A stretch of 8,694 bases of DNA from an uncultured Allomuricauda sp. (GCA_937911965.1 CALDPL010000249.1:1-8694); one strand, 5' to 3'. Counted from the stretch's first letter, positions 1-6,710 are shown. Numbers and translations are program-made. The notes: generated from the letters alone by a model not told the origin.

Positions 1-240
1 GCGTCTCGTGCCCGACCACGCTGGCGGTGCCCGACAGCAGCAGCGGCATGTCGCTGCCCGTCGGCGGCAGCATCGCGCGGGCAAAGCTCGGCGCCTGCGG
101 CCCGTACTGGCGCGGATAGCGCCGGGGCGTGACCTGGCGCGGATTGTCCAGCGGCAATCCGGGCAGGCGCGCGGCCAGCCAGTACACCTGCACGATCCGC
201 CGCCCGTCGCGGCTGCCGATCGCGGTGGCCGCGGCAAAGG
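1..240 (-). CDS. Chorismatase (XanB2/FkbO/Hyg5-type) fragment, probably foreign sequence
   Basis: The minus strand is open through this stretch, in frame with the downstream SpoIIM-like start at 556. It encodes a peptide starting near AATAIGSRDGRR, then VQVYWLAARLPGLPLDNPRQ, then RYPRQYGPQAPSFARAM and finally LLLSGTASVVGHET at the window edge. From memory, these blocks (QVYWLAA, NPRQV, YP-QYGP-PSFARA, SGTASVVGH) characterise chorismatases, which hydrolyse chorismate to hydroxybenzoate or dihydroxycyclohexadiene acids; XanB2 serves xanthomonadin and ubiquinone synthesis in Xanthomonadaceae. Hand-counted GC is about 75% over 1-240 against about 45% over 241-360, and third codon positions are almost all G or C, unlike every neighbour. 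Neither the true start nor the C-terminus is present. I infer contamination or a mis-join rather than a real fusion. The family call is fairly good; the donor organism is a guess. Confidence 0.68.
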
Positions 241-556
241 TCAGAAAGGCCGTCAAAAGGGTTTTGTGGTATTGCCTGAAAAACAGCGGAAATTCACGGG
301 CCCAAAAATCGACGATCCGATTGCCGGATTCCTTTTTGTTCCTATAGATTTGTTGATGGGCCTGTGAGGCCAGGGAGTTCAGATACAGCAATGTCTTGCT
401 CTCAGCGTAATAGGTCTGTGCATAGGACAGGTCATTGGTCAGCTGTATGTAGCCATCCACAAGGGCATCAGGGTCACTTTGGGCCGTAGCGGCCATCGCT
501 TTTTCAAAAGCGATCCATTTTTCCTTATTTTGCTTCACAAAGGCAGCTTCGCGCAT
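241..556 (-). CDS. SpoIIM/DUF95-family membrane protein, N-terminal part (truncated at chimeric junction)
   Basis: Reading the minus strand from ATG at 556 gives MREAAFVKQNKEKWIAFEKA, followed by blocks such as DGYIQLTNDLSYAQTYY, SKTLLYLNSLASQAHQQIY, FWAREFPLFFRQYHKTLL and TAFLTF. These are characteristic of the stage II sporulation protein M-like (SpoIIM, DUF95) family of non-sporulating Bacteroidota: a soluble helical N-terminus of about 100 residues followed by several membrane helices. Only about 105 residues are present; the sequence breaks off as the first membrane helix begins, where GC-rich chorismatase sequence takes over in the same frame. The gene is divergent from the RDD gene with only 38 bp between starts, a pairing commonly seen in flavobacteria beside MoxR/DUF58/DUF4129 genes. 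The biochemical function is unknown; a role in membrane or envelope physiology is assumed from the family. Confidence 0.8.
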
Positions 557-594
557 AATTGGAATTCGTTTCCAAAAGTTAAAAATACAGCTAT

Positions 595-1320
595 ATGGCC
601 AACCTCCAAATCAATACAACGCAAAATGTCAACCTCGATTATAAGATCGTGGGCCTGGGTGAGCGGATCCTTGCCTTTTTGATCGATGGCTTCATTCTGT
701 ACATGTACGCCTATTTGGTGGGCCTTGTCGTTGAGGCCTTGGGTGTTGTCTATGAGGATACCTGGACGCAGAGGGGCTTGGCGGCCCTGATCTTTTTACC
801 GGCCATGGGCTATTCTTTTTTGATGCACAGCCTGTTCAACGGACGCACCGTGGGCAAAATGCTCTTGGGCATGCGGGTGGTCCGTTTGGATGGAAGTCCC
901 ATGCACTGGAGCCATTTTCTTGTACGTTGGATGCTTCGTTTGGTGGACATTTGGATTTTTTTGGGGTCCATCGGACTCCTGAGCATTCTTTTTTCCGACA
1001 AAAGGCAACGGATGGGGGATGCCGCCGCGGGCAGCGTGGTGATCTCCACCAAAAGAAAGACAAAGGTGTCCCATACCATTTTGGAAGAGGTCGAGAAGCG
1101 GTACATCCCAAAGTTCCAGAACGTGACCCTGCTCAGTGATAGGGATGTCCGCCTGATCAAGGAAACCTACCATATTGCTCTAAAGAGCGGGGACCATAAG
1201 ACCCTGACCGCCCTGCGCACCAAGGTCGACAGCATCCTAAAGACCAATTCGGAACTTTTCGACAAGCAATATCTCGATACCGTACTCAAGGACTATAGTT
1301 ACTTCACCCAGGAAATGTAA
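595..1320 (+). CDS. RDD-family integral membrane protein
   Basis: This encodes 241 residues. An N-terminal RDD domain shows Arg24 and Asp31 in the first helix (GERILAFLIDGF), a hydrophobic helix at about 62-82, the family hallmark NGRTVGKMLLGMRVV at 82-96, and a third helix at about 113-133 followed by SDKRQRMGDAAAG, which supplies another conserved Asp. Residues from about 152 to the end are hydrophilic, charged and probably cytoplasmic, a C-terminal extension seen in flavobacterial members. The start at 595 is chosen because homologues begin shortly before the first helix and only 38 bp separate it from the divergent SpoIIM-like start. RDD proteins are inner-membrane proteins of mostly unknown function; some are linked to ion transport or stress. 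The SpoIIM-RDD pairing suggests a shared membrane role, but no substrate can be inferred. Confidence 0.9.
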   Translation: MANLQINTTQNVNLDYKIVGLGERILAFLIDGFILYMYAYLVGLVVEALGVVYEDTWTQRGLAALIFLPAMGYSFLMHSLFNGRTVGKMLLGMRVVRLDGSPMHWSHFLVRWMLRLVDIWIFLGSIGLLSILFSDKRQRMGDAAAGSVVISTKRKTKVSHTILEEVEKRYIPKFQNVTLLSDRDVRLIKETYHIALKSGDHKTLTALRTKVDSILKTNSELFDKQYLDTVLKDYSYFTQEM

Positions 1321-1325
1321 GGGGA

Positions 1326-1341
1326 GGTCCGGCAGGGGACC
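1326..1341 (+). other. Short hairpin downstream of the RDD gene
   Basis: GGTCC at 1326-1330 pairs with GGACC at 1337-1341 across a 6-base loop, six bases after the RDD stop codon. A 10-bp palindrome GGACCGGTCC (1337-1346) overlaps the right arm. No T-run follows, so this is not a convincing intrinsic terminator. The rest of the 138-bp gap to the AraC gene shows no gene. It contains a one-mismatch -7-like TAATTTTA at 1387-1394 that might serve the regulator gene. Confidence 0.25.
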
Positions 1342-1458
1342 GGTCCAATGAAAATGGCCCTGGCGGGAATATTGACGGTTTTTCACTAATTTTAGGGATT
1401 CTATGCAAAGGGGCCGTTCAACTAAATATGGGCAAATCGGTCCCGAGGCTACCTTCCT

Positions 1459-2043
1459 ATGGCAATGGAACAAAAAAGCGGTGTAAAAATCCACATCAAG
1501 AACATGGTCTGTGACCGATGTATCATGGTTGTGCGGTCCGAACTGGAACAATTGGGCCTGGTCCCAAAACATATGGCCCTTGGGGAAGTGACCCTGGAAA
1601 GGGAACCTTCATCCAGGGAAAAGGAACTGTTGGAGCGGGCATTGGTCCCCATGGGCTTTGAGCTCATCGACGACAAGAAGAGCAGGACCATCGAAAAGAT
1701 CAAGAAGTCGATCATCGAATTGGTCCATCAACGCGACAATCAGATCAAGATCAAGCTTTCCGACCATTTAAGTGAAGTCCTGGGTCAGGACTACAGTCAA
1801 CTTTCCAAACTGTTCACCGAAGTGGAGGGCACCACCATCGAGAAATACTTCATCGCCCAAAAAATCGAAAGGGTAAAGGAGCTGTTGGTCTATGACGAAC
1901 TTTCCCTGTCCGAGATCGCATTGCGTCTGAATTATTCGAGCGTGGCCTACCTGAGCAACCAGTTTAAAAAAGTGACCGGATTGACCCCCAGCCATTTCAA
2001 GCAGATCGGAAGCCAAAAAAGAACGGCCTTGGACAAAGTATGA
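1459..2043 (+). CDS. AraC-family regulator with N-terminal HMA-like metal-binding domain
   Basis: This encodes 194 residues. Positions about 8-75 resemble an HMA (CopZ-like) fold: VKIHIKNMVCDRC places Cys18 and Cys21 in the loop that normally binds Cu(I), although the usual GMxCxxC is changed to NMVCDRC, and FELIDD near residue 67 matches the fold's last strand. Residues about 95-185 form the AraC/XylS DNA-binding unit, with a first helix-turn-helix around SQLSKLFTEVEG (113-124) and a second around LSEIALRLNYSSVAYLSNQF (150-169) followed by KKVTGLTPSHFK. It lies 108 bp upstream of the CopA gene on the same strand. I infer that metal binding at the Cys pair controls DNA binding and that copA is its target. 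ATG at 1459 is used; ATG at 1465 is an equally possible start that removes two residues. Confidence 0.88.
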   Translation: MAMEQKSGVKIHIKNMVCDRCIMVVRSELEQLGLVPKHMALGEVTLEREPSSREKELLERALVPMGFELIDDKKSRTIEKIKKSIIELVHQRDNQIKIKLSDHLSEVLGQDYSQLSKLFTEVEGTTIEKYFIAQKIERVKELLVYDELSLSEIALRLNYSSVAYLSNQFKKVTGLTPSHFKQIGSQKRTALDKV

Positions 2044-2065
2044 ATCTTACAAATGGAAACCACAA

Positions 2066-2136
2066 TTCCATAAGGGCCATCCCCGGCATTTTCACCAACT
2101 TTGTACAATGTCCCTTGGAAATCTTCCATAGGCCAT
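2066..2136 (+). promoter_or_regulatory. Candidate copA control region with repeated TTCCATA-GG-CCAT element
   Basis: The 108-bp gap between the AraC-type gene and copA carries TTCCATAAGGGCCAT (2066-2080) and TTCCATAGGCCAT (2124-2136), an imperfect direct repeat 58 bp apart. Between them lies CAACTTTG (2096-2103), one base off the Bacteroidota -7 consensus TAnnTTTG, so the repeats would flank the presumed promoter. AraC-family regulators often bind direct repeats, so this is a candidate operator for the upstream gene product. The repeat is seen directly; its role is inferred and the promoter match is imperfect. Confidence 0.35.
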
Positions 2137-2151
2137 AAACATTGAAATATC

Positions 2152-4662
2152 ATGAAACACAACTATCGAATAAGCGGTATGGGCTGCCAGGGTTGTAAGG
2201 TCCATGTGGAAGGCACCCTTTCCAAGGTCGAAGGGGTCAAGGAGGTCAAGGTGGACCTCGAGAAAGGAGAGGCCACGATCGAAATGGAAACCCATATTCC
2301 CCTGGAGACCCTAAAGGAAGCCATGGCCAAGGATGGGGGCGGGTACGGAATTGATACCTTGGACCATCAGGCCCATGGCCATACGGAACATACACATAAC
2401 CACAAAGAGCCCCCAAAGGGGCAGGGGACCGGAGTATTCTATTGTCCGATGCAGTGCGAGGGGGACAAGACCTATGATGCACCCGGGGACTGTCCCGTTT
2501 GTGGAATGGATCTGGTCGAGGAACAAAACCTCTCCACCACTTCCCGGGAGCAATGGAGCTGTCCCATGCACCCAGAGGTGCTTCAGGACCATCCCGGTGA
2601 TTGTCCGATCTGTGGCATGGACCTGGTCCCGGTGAGCCCGGCACCCTCCTCAGAGGAAAAGACCTATCGGAAACTCGCCAAAAAATTCTGGATCGCCCTG
2701 GCGTTCACCCTGCCCATTTTCATAATCGCCATGAGTGAAATGATCCCCAACAACCCGCTCTATGAGCTTATGGATCAAAAGTATTGGAACTGGGTACAGT
2801 TTGTGCTGTCCATTCCAGTGGTCTTTTATGCCACTTGGATGTTCTTTGAACGGGCCTGGAGGAGTTTGGTCACCTGGAACCCCAATATGTTCACCCTGAT
2901 CGGAATCGGTGCCGGAGTGGCCTGGGTCTTCAGTTTTTTCGGTTTGCTTTTCCCGGATTTCTTCCCAGATCAGTTCAAGACCGTGGACGGGGCGGTACAT
3001 GTCTATTTTGAGGCAGCGACCGTCATCCTGACCCTGGTGCTTTTGGGCCAGTTGCTTGAGGCCAGGGCCCACAGCAACACCAACAGTGCGGTCAAGGAAC
3101 TCTTGAAATTGGCTCCCAACACGGCCGTGAAAATAATCGATGGCCAGGAACACGAGGTATCCATCGTCCACATCCATATAGGGGACATCATCAAGGTAAA
3201 GCCCGGGGAACGGATCCCCGTGGACGGGACCATTACGGAAGGAAGTTCCAGCATTGATGAGTCCATGATCAGTGGGGAGCCCATTCCGGTGGACAAGGCC
3301 CAAGGGGACAGGGTGACCAGTGGAACGATCAATGGGAACCAAAGCTTTTTGATGCAGGCCGAAAAAGTGGGAAGCGATACGCTGCTCTCCCAGATCATCC
3401 GGATGGTGAACTCTGCCAGTAGGAGCAAGGCGCCCATTCAAAACCTGGCCGACCGCATCTCAGCCTGGTTTGTGCCCAGCGTGGTTCTGATCTCCATCCT
3501 GACCTTTGGGGTCTGGGCGATTTGGGGACCGGAACCCGCCTATGTCTATGCCCTGGTCAATGCCATTGCAGTTTTGATCATCGCATGTCCCTGCGCCCTT
3601 GGATTGGCCACCCCCATGTCCGTCATGGTCGGGGTGGGCAAAGGGGCCCAGAACGGGGTGCTTATCAAGAATGCCGAAGCCCTTGAGCGAATGGCCCAAG
3701 TGGATACCCTGGTGGTCGACAAGACCGGAACCATTACCCAGGGCAGGCCCAGTGTTGACAAAGTGGGCTCCTTCGATACCGGGTCCAGCGAACAGGAGGT
3801 CCTTGAATATATCGTTTCCGTGAACAGCAACAGCGAACACCCCTTGGCCCGGGCCACGGTGGACCATGGGAATGAAAAAAACGTACAGCCCCTGAAATCC
3901 GAGGATTTCACCGCCGTTACCGGCATGGGGGTCCAAGGTATTGTCAAAGGGAAAAGGATTGCCCTGGGCAACCCCAAAATGATGGAACAGGCCGGGGCTG
4001 AGATTACACCGGCCATGGAAGCCGAAGCAAGGGGCTTTCAACAGCAGGGAAAGACCGTTTCCTACCTGTCCGTCGATGGAAAGGTACATGGGCATGTGGT
4101 GATCGGCGATAAAATAAAGGAAAGCAGTGCCAGGGCCATCAAGACACTTCAGGACAAGGGAATCAAAGTGATCATGTTGACCGGGGACAATGCGGAAACC
4201 GCCAAGGCCGTTGCCGAAACTTTGGACCTTGCCGACTTTGGGGCCGGGCTGCTGCCCGAGGACAAACTCATGGAAGTCGAAATGCTACAGAAACAGGGCC
4301 GGGTGGTCGCCGTTGCAGGGGATGGCATCAATGATGCCCCGGCCTTGGCAAAAAGCGATGTGGGCATTGCCATGGGCACCGGTACGGACGTGGCCATTGA
4401 AAGCGCCATGATCACCTTGGTCAAAGGGGATCTTGAAGGGATCGTCAAGGCGAGGAACCTGAGCCAGGCCACAGTGAAGAACATCCGACAAAACCTGTTC
4501 TTTGCCCTGGTGTACAATGTGCTGGGGATTCCCATTGCCGCCGGCGTACTGTACCCTGTCTTTGGAATTTTGCTCTCCCCCATGATCGCGGCCCTGGCCA
4601 TGAGCTTCAGTTCGGTATCGGTCATTGGGAATGCCCTGAGGTTGAGATCCAAGGAAATATGA
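2152..4662 (+). CDS. copA: Copper-exporting P1B-1-type ATPase
   Basis: This encodes 836 residues and pumps Cu(I) out of the cytoplasm using ATP. Order of domains: HMA domain (1-70) with GMGCQGC at 9-15; His-rich linker (72-84: DHQAHGHTEHTHNH); two small heavy-metal-binding domains with CPM...PGDCPxCGMDLV (98-122 and 137-159); first membrane helices from about 178; actuator loop with SGEP at 374-377; CPC ion-binding motif at 479-481; phosphorylation site DKTGT with Asp523; HP motif at 563-564; TGDN at 677-680; GDGIND at 723-728. Tyr788-Asn789 in the penultimate helix and MxxSS (Met817, Ser820, Ser821) in the last helix match the copper-selective class. All catalytic residues are present, so it looks functional. 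It follows the HMA-AraC regulator and is not separated by any visible terminator from the next two genes. Silver is also commonly transported by this class. Confidence 0.96.
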   Translation: MKHNYRISGMGCQGCKVHVEGTLSKVEGVKEVKVDLEKGEATIEMETHIPLETLKEAMAKDGGGYGIDTLDHQAHGHTEHTHNHKEPPKGQGTGVFYCPMQCEGDKTYDAPGDCPVCGMDLVEEQNLSTTSREQWSCPMHPEVLQDHPGDCPICGMDLVPVSPAPSSEEKTYRKLAKKFWIALAFTLPIFIIAMSEMIPNNPLYELMDQKYWNWVQFVLSIPVVFYATWMFFERAWRSLVTWNPNMFTLIGIGAGVAWVFSFFGLLFPDFFPDQFKTVDGAVHVYFEAATVILTLVLLGQLLEARAHSNTNSAVKELLKLAPNTAVKIIDGQEHEVSIVHIHIGDIIKVKPGERIPVDGTITEGSSSIDESMISGEPIPVDKAQGDRVTSGTINGNQSFLMQAEKVGSDTLLSQIIRMVNSASRSKAPIQNLADRISAWFVPSVVLISILTFGVWAIWGPEPAYVYALVNAIAVLIIACPCALGLATPMSVMVGVGKGAQNGVLIKNAEALERMAQVDTLVVDKTGTITQGRPSVDKVGSFDTGSSEQEVLEYIVSVNSNSEHPLARATVDHGNEKNVQPLKSEDFTAVTGMGVQGIVKGKRIALGNPKMMEQAGAEITPAMEAEARGFQQQGKTVSYLSVDGKVHGHVVIGDKIKESSARAIKTLQDKGIKVIMLTGDNAETAKAVAETLDLADFGAGLLPEDKLMEVEMLQKQGRVVAVAGDGINDAPALAKSDVGIAMGTGTDVAIESAMITLVKGDLEGIVKARNLSQATVKNIRQNLFFALVYNVLGIPIAAGVLYPVFGILLSPMIAALAMSFSSVSVIGNALRLRSKEI

Positions 4663-4690
4663 TTTCAGGAAGGAATTGAGGGAACCTATG

Positions 4691-4699
4691 TATCTTTGC
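4691..4699 (+). promoter_or_regulatory. Bacteroidota -7 box before the small exported protein
   Basis: TATCTTTGC matches the TAnnTTTG(C) -7 consensus exactly, 9 bases before the ATG at 4709. No well-spaced -33 TTTG is apparent, and transcription from here would leave a very short leader. It may be an internal promoter that lets the last two genes be expressed independently of copA. Confidence 0.4.
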
Positions 4700-4708
4700 A
4701 TCCACAAA

Positions 4709-5086
4709 ATGCAAGCAATTAAAGGACATATCAAGATTTTGGGGCGTCTGTTTCTGCTCTGGTTTATTTTGTTTTCGTTGGCTCCCTGTGGGGCAAAGGG
4801 AAACTGGTTGGATACCTTGGACCTTGAGTATTCAAGGTCCCTGAACAAGTCCCGTACCACTCCCGTGAACAGTTGCCAGTTCATTGTTTCACAATCCCGA
4901 ACAAAACTCATTGTCAAGGAGGCCCAACTTCCCGGAAGGGATCATTCTCCTTTTTTGGAATCCATGGGATATCCTGCACCGGCACAGCCCAAATTGAACT
5001 GGGCAAGTGCCGGTGGAGACCAGGGTCCCCCCAAGTATATTTTATTCAAACGTTTGAAGATTGCGGCACTTCCGGGAGTTGTATAG
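4709..5086 (+). CDS. Small exported protein of unknown function
   Basis: This encodes 125 residues from ATG at 4709; upstream in-frame starts exist at 4688 (ATG) and 4676 (TTG), but 4709 places the positive residues directly before the hydrophobic core. Residues 1-31 look like a signal peptide: K5, H7, K9 and R13, then LFLLWFILFSLAP, ending CGAKG. A cleavage site near 29-31 is likely; the Cys is preceded by Pro, so a lipobox is poor. The mature part is polar with blocks WLDTLDLEYSRSLNKSRTTP and NSCQF, and it ends PKYILFKRLKIAALPGVV, where the PKYILFKRLKI stretch looks like a conserved tail. I do not recognise a named family. It begins 47 bp after copA and ends 48 bp before the DoxD-DoxA gene, so it probably belongs to the same transcript and may act in the periplasm or at the outer membrane. 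Confidence 0.68.
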   Translation: MQAIKGHIKILGRLFLLWFILFSLAPCGAKGNWLDTLDLEYSRSLNKSRTTPVNSCQFIVSQSRTKLIVKEAQLPGRDHSPFLESMGYPAPAQPKLNWASAGGDQGPPKYILFKRLKIAALPGVV

Positions 5087-5133
5087 TAATTCCGGAAACA
5101 TCCACAATTCAACGTTTAATAAAATATCATTTC

Positions 5134-6153
5134 ATGGAACAAAATAAAATCGAAGATCCGATCCATAGGGCCGGACTCTTTACCATGGCCCTACGGTGGG
5201 TCGTGGGATGGACTTACTTCTCAGCTTTTTGGAGAAGATTGGTCCTGGACAATAAACTCATTCCCGAGGAAGCAGGTTATATAGGGGAAAAATTCAATCA
5301 TTTCCTTCCCAACGCCTTGGGGATAAAACCCCTGATCGAATATCTGGTCGAGAATCCCGATGCACTTCAGACCGCAATGGTCGCATTTACCTTGGTGGAG
5401 GCCTTAGTGGGCCTGTTCCTTATCCTGGGATTGTTCAGCAGATTGATGTCCATCGGGGTGTTTTTCCTGGCCCTGGGCATCCTCTTGGGGTCGGGCTGGT
5501 TGGGAACCACCTGTCTGGACGAATGGCAGATCGGGGTATTGGGCGTGGCTAGCGGTTTTACCCTGTTCCTGACCGGAAGTGGTCCTTATTCCATCGACCA
5601 CAGCCCCAAGATCAAAAGTCTCGGGATAAGCAGTCGTAAATGGTTCCAATTCATAAGTTCGGGGGAAATTCAAACTACAAAGCTCGGGCCGAAGGTTTTG
5701 ATAGGGTCCATTGCGATTTTGGGCCTCACCCTGTATACCAACCAATTTTTCCACGGTGGGGTTTGGGGGAACCTCCACAATAAATCGGTCAAGCCCAAGG
5801 TCGAGATCTCGAACATTCAATACGATGGAACCGAGTTGACCTTCCAGCTCTTTCGGGTGGAAGGCGCCGATGTGTACGGCTCTTTTTTGATCGGGATGGA
5901 AATCAGGGACGAAAGGAACCGGGCGATCAAGACCATTTCCCAGGAAGAATTGGCAAATTTCCCAATGGAGGATATCGAGAACCGCTACGTGGCCAAAATC
6001 AAGCCGGGGGAACACAGTCTGATCTTGCCCTTGGGAGCAAAGGCCGAAATCAGTTTGGATGTGGATTCCCTATCCCCAGGGTCCGTGCATCGGTTGATTT
6101 TGACCGATATAAGTGGAATTCAATGGGAAGCCGAATTCCGAAGTGGGACCTGA
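5134..6153 (+). CDS. DoxD-DoxA fusion protein (thiosulfate:quinone oxidoreductase-like)
   Basis: This encodes 339 residues. Residues about 10-150 match the DoxD (TQO small subunit DoxD) membrane domain: helices at about 13-35, 80-102, 104-120 and 132-150, with RWVVGWTYFSAFWRR, LPNALG and GSGWLGTTCLDEWQIG. A further helix at about 187-204 leads into a C-terminal DoxA-like domain (about 205-339), starting YTNQFFHGGVWGNLHNKS and rich in beta-strand sequence. In the archaeon Acidianus, DoxD and DoxA are separate subunits of a thiosulfate:quinone oxidoreductase; Bacteroidota often carry them fused. Whether this one oxidises thiosulfate is unproven, and its place next to copA suggests a link with metal or redox stress. 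ATG at 5134 is used because the longer in-frame extension to 4873 would overlap the small exported gene almost entirely and reads as non-native protein. It is the last gene before a strong terminator. Confidence 0.86.
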   Translation: MEQNKIEDPIHRAGLFTMALRWVVGWTYFSAFWRRLVLDNKLIPEEAGYIGEKFNHFLPNALGIKPLIEYLVENPDALQTAMVAFTLVEALVGLFLILGLFSRLMSIGVFFLALGILLGSGWLGTTCLDEWQIGVLGVASGFTLFLTGSGPYSIDHSPKIKSLGISSRKWFQFISSGEIQTTKLGPKVLIGSIAILGLTLYTNQFFHGGVWGNLHNKSVKPKVEISNIQYDGTELTFQLFRVEGADVYGSFLIGMEIRDERNRAIKTISQEELANFPMEDIENRYVAKIKPGEHSLILPLGAKAEISLDVDSLSPGSVHRLILTDISGIQWEAEFRSGT

Positions 6154-6182
6154 TTCCTACAGGGCCACCATTGGATAATCGC

Positions 6183-6221
6183 AATAATGGTGGGTTGATC
6201 TCACGACCCACCATTATTTTT
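6183..6221 (+). terminator. Intrinsic terminator after the DoxD-DoxA gene
   Basis: A perfect 13-bp inverted repeat, AATAATGGTGGGT (6183-6195) and ACCCACCATTATT (6206-6218), surrounds a 10-base loop; the final TT plus TTT at 6219-6221 give a T-run, broken by C at 6222. It lies 30 bp after the stop codon at 6153 and 70 bp before fur, so it ends the copper transcript. The A-run at the left arm is short, so it is weaker in the opposite direction. Confidence 0.88.
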
Positions 6222-6234
6222 CTCCAATTCCCAT

Positions 6235-6275
6235 TTTGGCAGTTTTTTTGGCTTATAAACCTTAAATTTGTAAGG
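6235..6275 (+). promoter_or_regulatory. fur promoter with overlapping inverted repeat
   Basis: TAAATTTG at 6263-6270 is an exact TAnnTTTG -7 box, 20 bases before the fur ATG. TTTG at 6235-6238 could be the -33 element, though the 24-base spacer is long. The inverted repeat CCTTA-N6-TAAGG (6260-6275) straddles the -7 box, a good position for a repressor site and hence possible autoregulation by the Fur-family product. The boxes are seen directly; the operator role is inferred. Confidence 0.48.
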
Positions 6276-6290
6276 ACCAAAGTATTGGCA

Positions 6291-6710
6291 ATGGAAGTAC
6301 TTGAGGAGAAATTGATAAAAAGGGAGATCAAGCCCACGGCGCTAAGGCTGTTGATCCTAAAATCGATGTGTGGCTTCGACAAGGCCTTTAGCCTGACCGA
6401 TCTGGAAGCTGAACTGGAGACGGTCAACAAATCCACCATTTTCCGGACCCTGAGCCTGTTCCACGAGCATTTGTTGATCCATGGAATCGATGACGGTACC
6501 GGATCCATGAAATACTCCATATGCAACGATGATTGCATGTGCCGTCCCGGGGAGGCACACGTTCATTTCAACTGCAACCGGTGCAAGAATACCCTATGCC
6601 TGGAGAACATACCTATTCCAACCATTGAACTTCCGGAGAACTTTCTATTGGAAAGTGTCAACTTCGTGATAAAGGGCCATTGTGACCATTGTTCCGGTTA
6701 CGCCAACTAG
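6291..6710 (+). CDS. Fur-family metal-responsive transcriptional repressor
   Basis: This encodes 139 residues. The N-terminal winged helix covers about 1-78 (KREIKPTALRLLILK at 10-24 and VNKSTIFRTLSLFHEHLLI at 45-63 as recognition region). The C-terminal dimerisation and metal-binding part has AHVHFNCNRCKNTLCLE (89-105), which contains His90, His92, Cys95 and Cys98, and ends HCDHC (130-134), the second half of the structural Cys4 zinc site. ATG at 6291 is chosen because it follows a clear -7 box; the open frame to 6123 would run through the terminator. The neighbour across the IS is a zinc/cadmium-type ATPase, so zinc or a similar divalent ion is the likely signal, and the ATPase a likely target. 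Whether it acts like Zur, Fur or another subclass cannot be told from sequence alone. Its TAG stop overlaps the IS630 insertion junction. Confidence 0.93.
   Translation: MEVLEEKLIKREIKPTALRLLILKSMCGFDKAFSLTDLEAELETVNKSTIFRTLSLFHEHLLIHGIDDGTGSMKYSICNDDCMCRPGEAHVHFNCNRCKNTLCLENIPIPTIELPENFLLESVNFVIKGHCDHCSGYAN

Noticed and set aside
8..367. Plus-strand open frame of 119 codons at the left edge
   Set aside because: It lies opposite the chorismatase and SpoIIM-like minus-strand coding sequence, is very Arg/Gln-rich from high GC, and crosses the chimeric junction; no family resemblance.
1337..1346. GGACCGGTCC palindrome after the RDD gene as a terminator or operator
   Set aside because: No T-run follows and nothing nearby supports an operator; likely chance or a minor 3' hairpin.
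2246..4917. Several long minus-strand open frames opposite copA (2246-2644, 2650-3441, 3460-4095, 4285-4917)
   Set aside because: They are antisense shadows of a clearly conserved ATPase, with low-complexity Pro/Gly/His composition and no recognisable domains.
4873..5133. N-terminal extension of the DoxD-DoxA frame
   Set aside because: It overlaps the small exported gene in another frame, shows no membrane or domain signal, and the family starts just before the first helix at about 5134.
6123..6290. N-terminal extension of the fur frame
   Set aside because: It would be translated through the strong terminator hairpin and precedes the fur -7 box; Fur proteins of this class start at about 6291.
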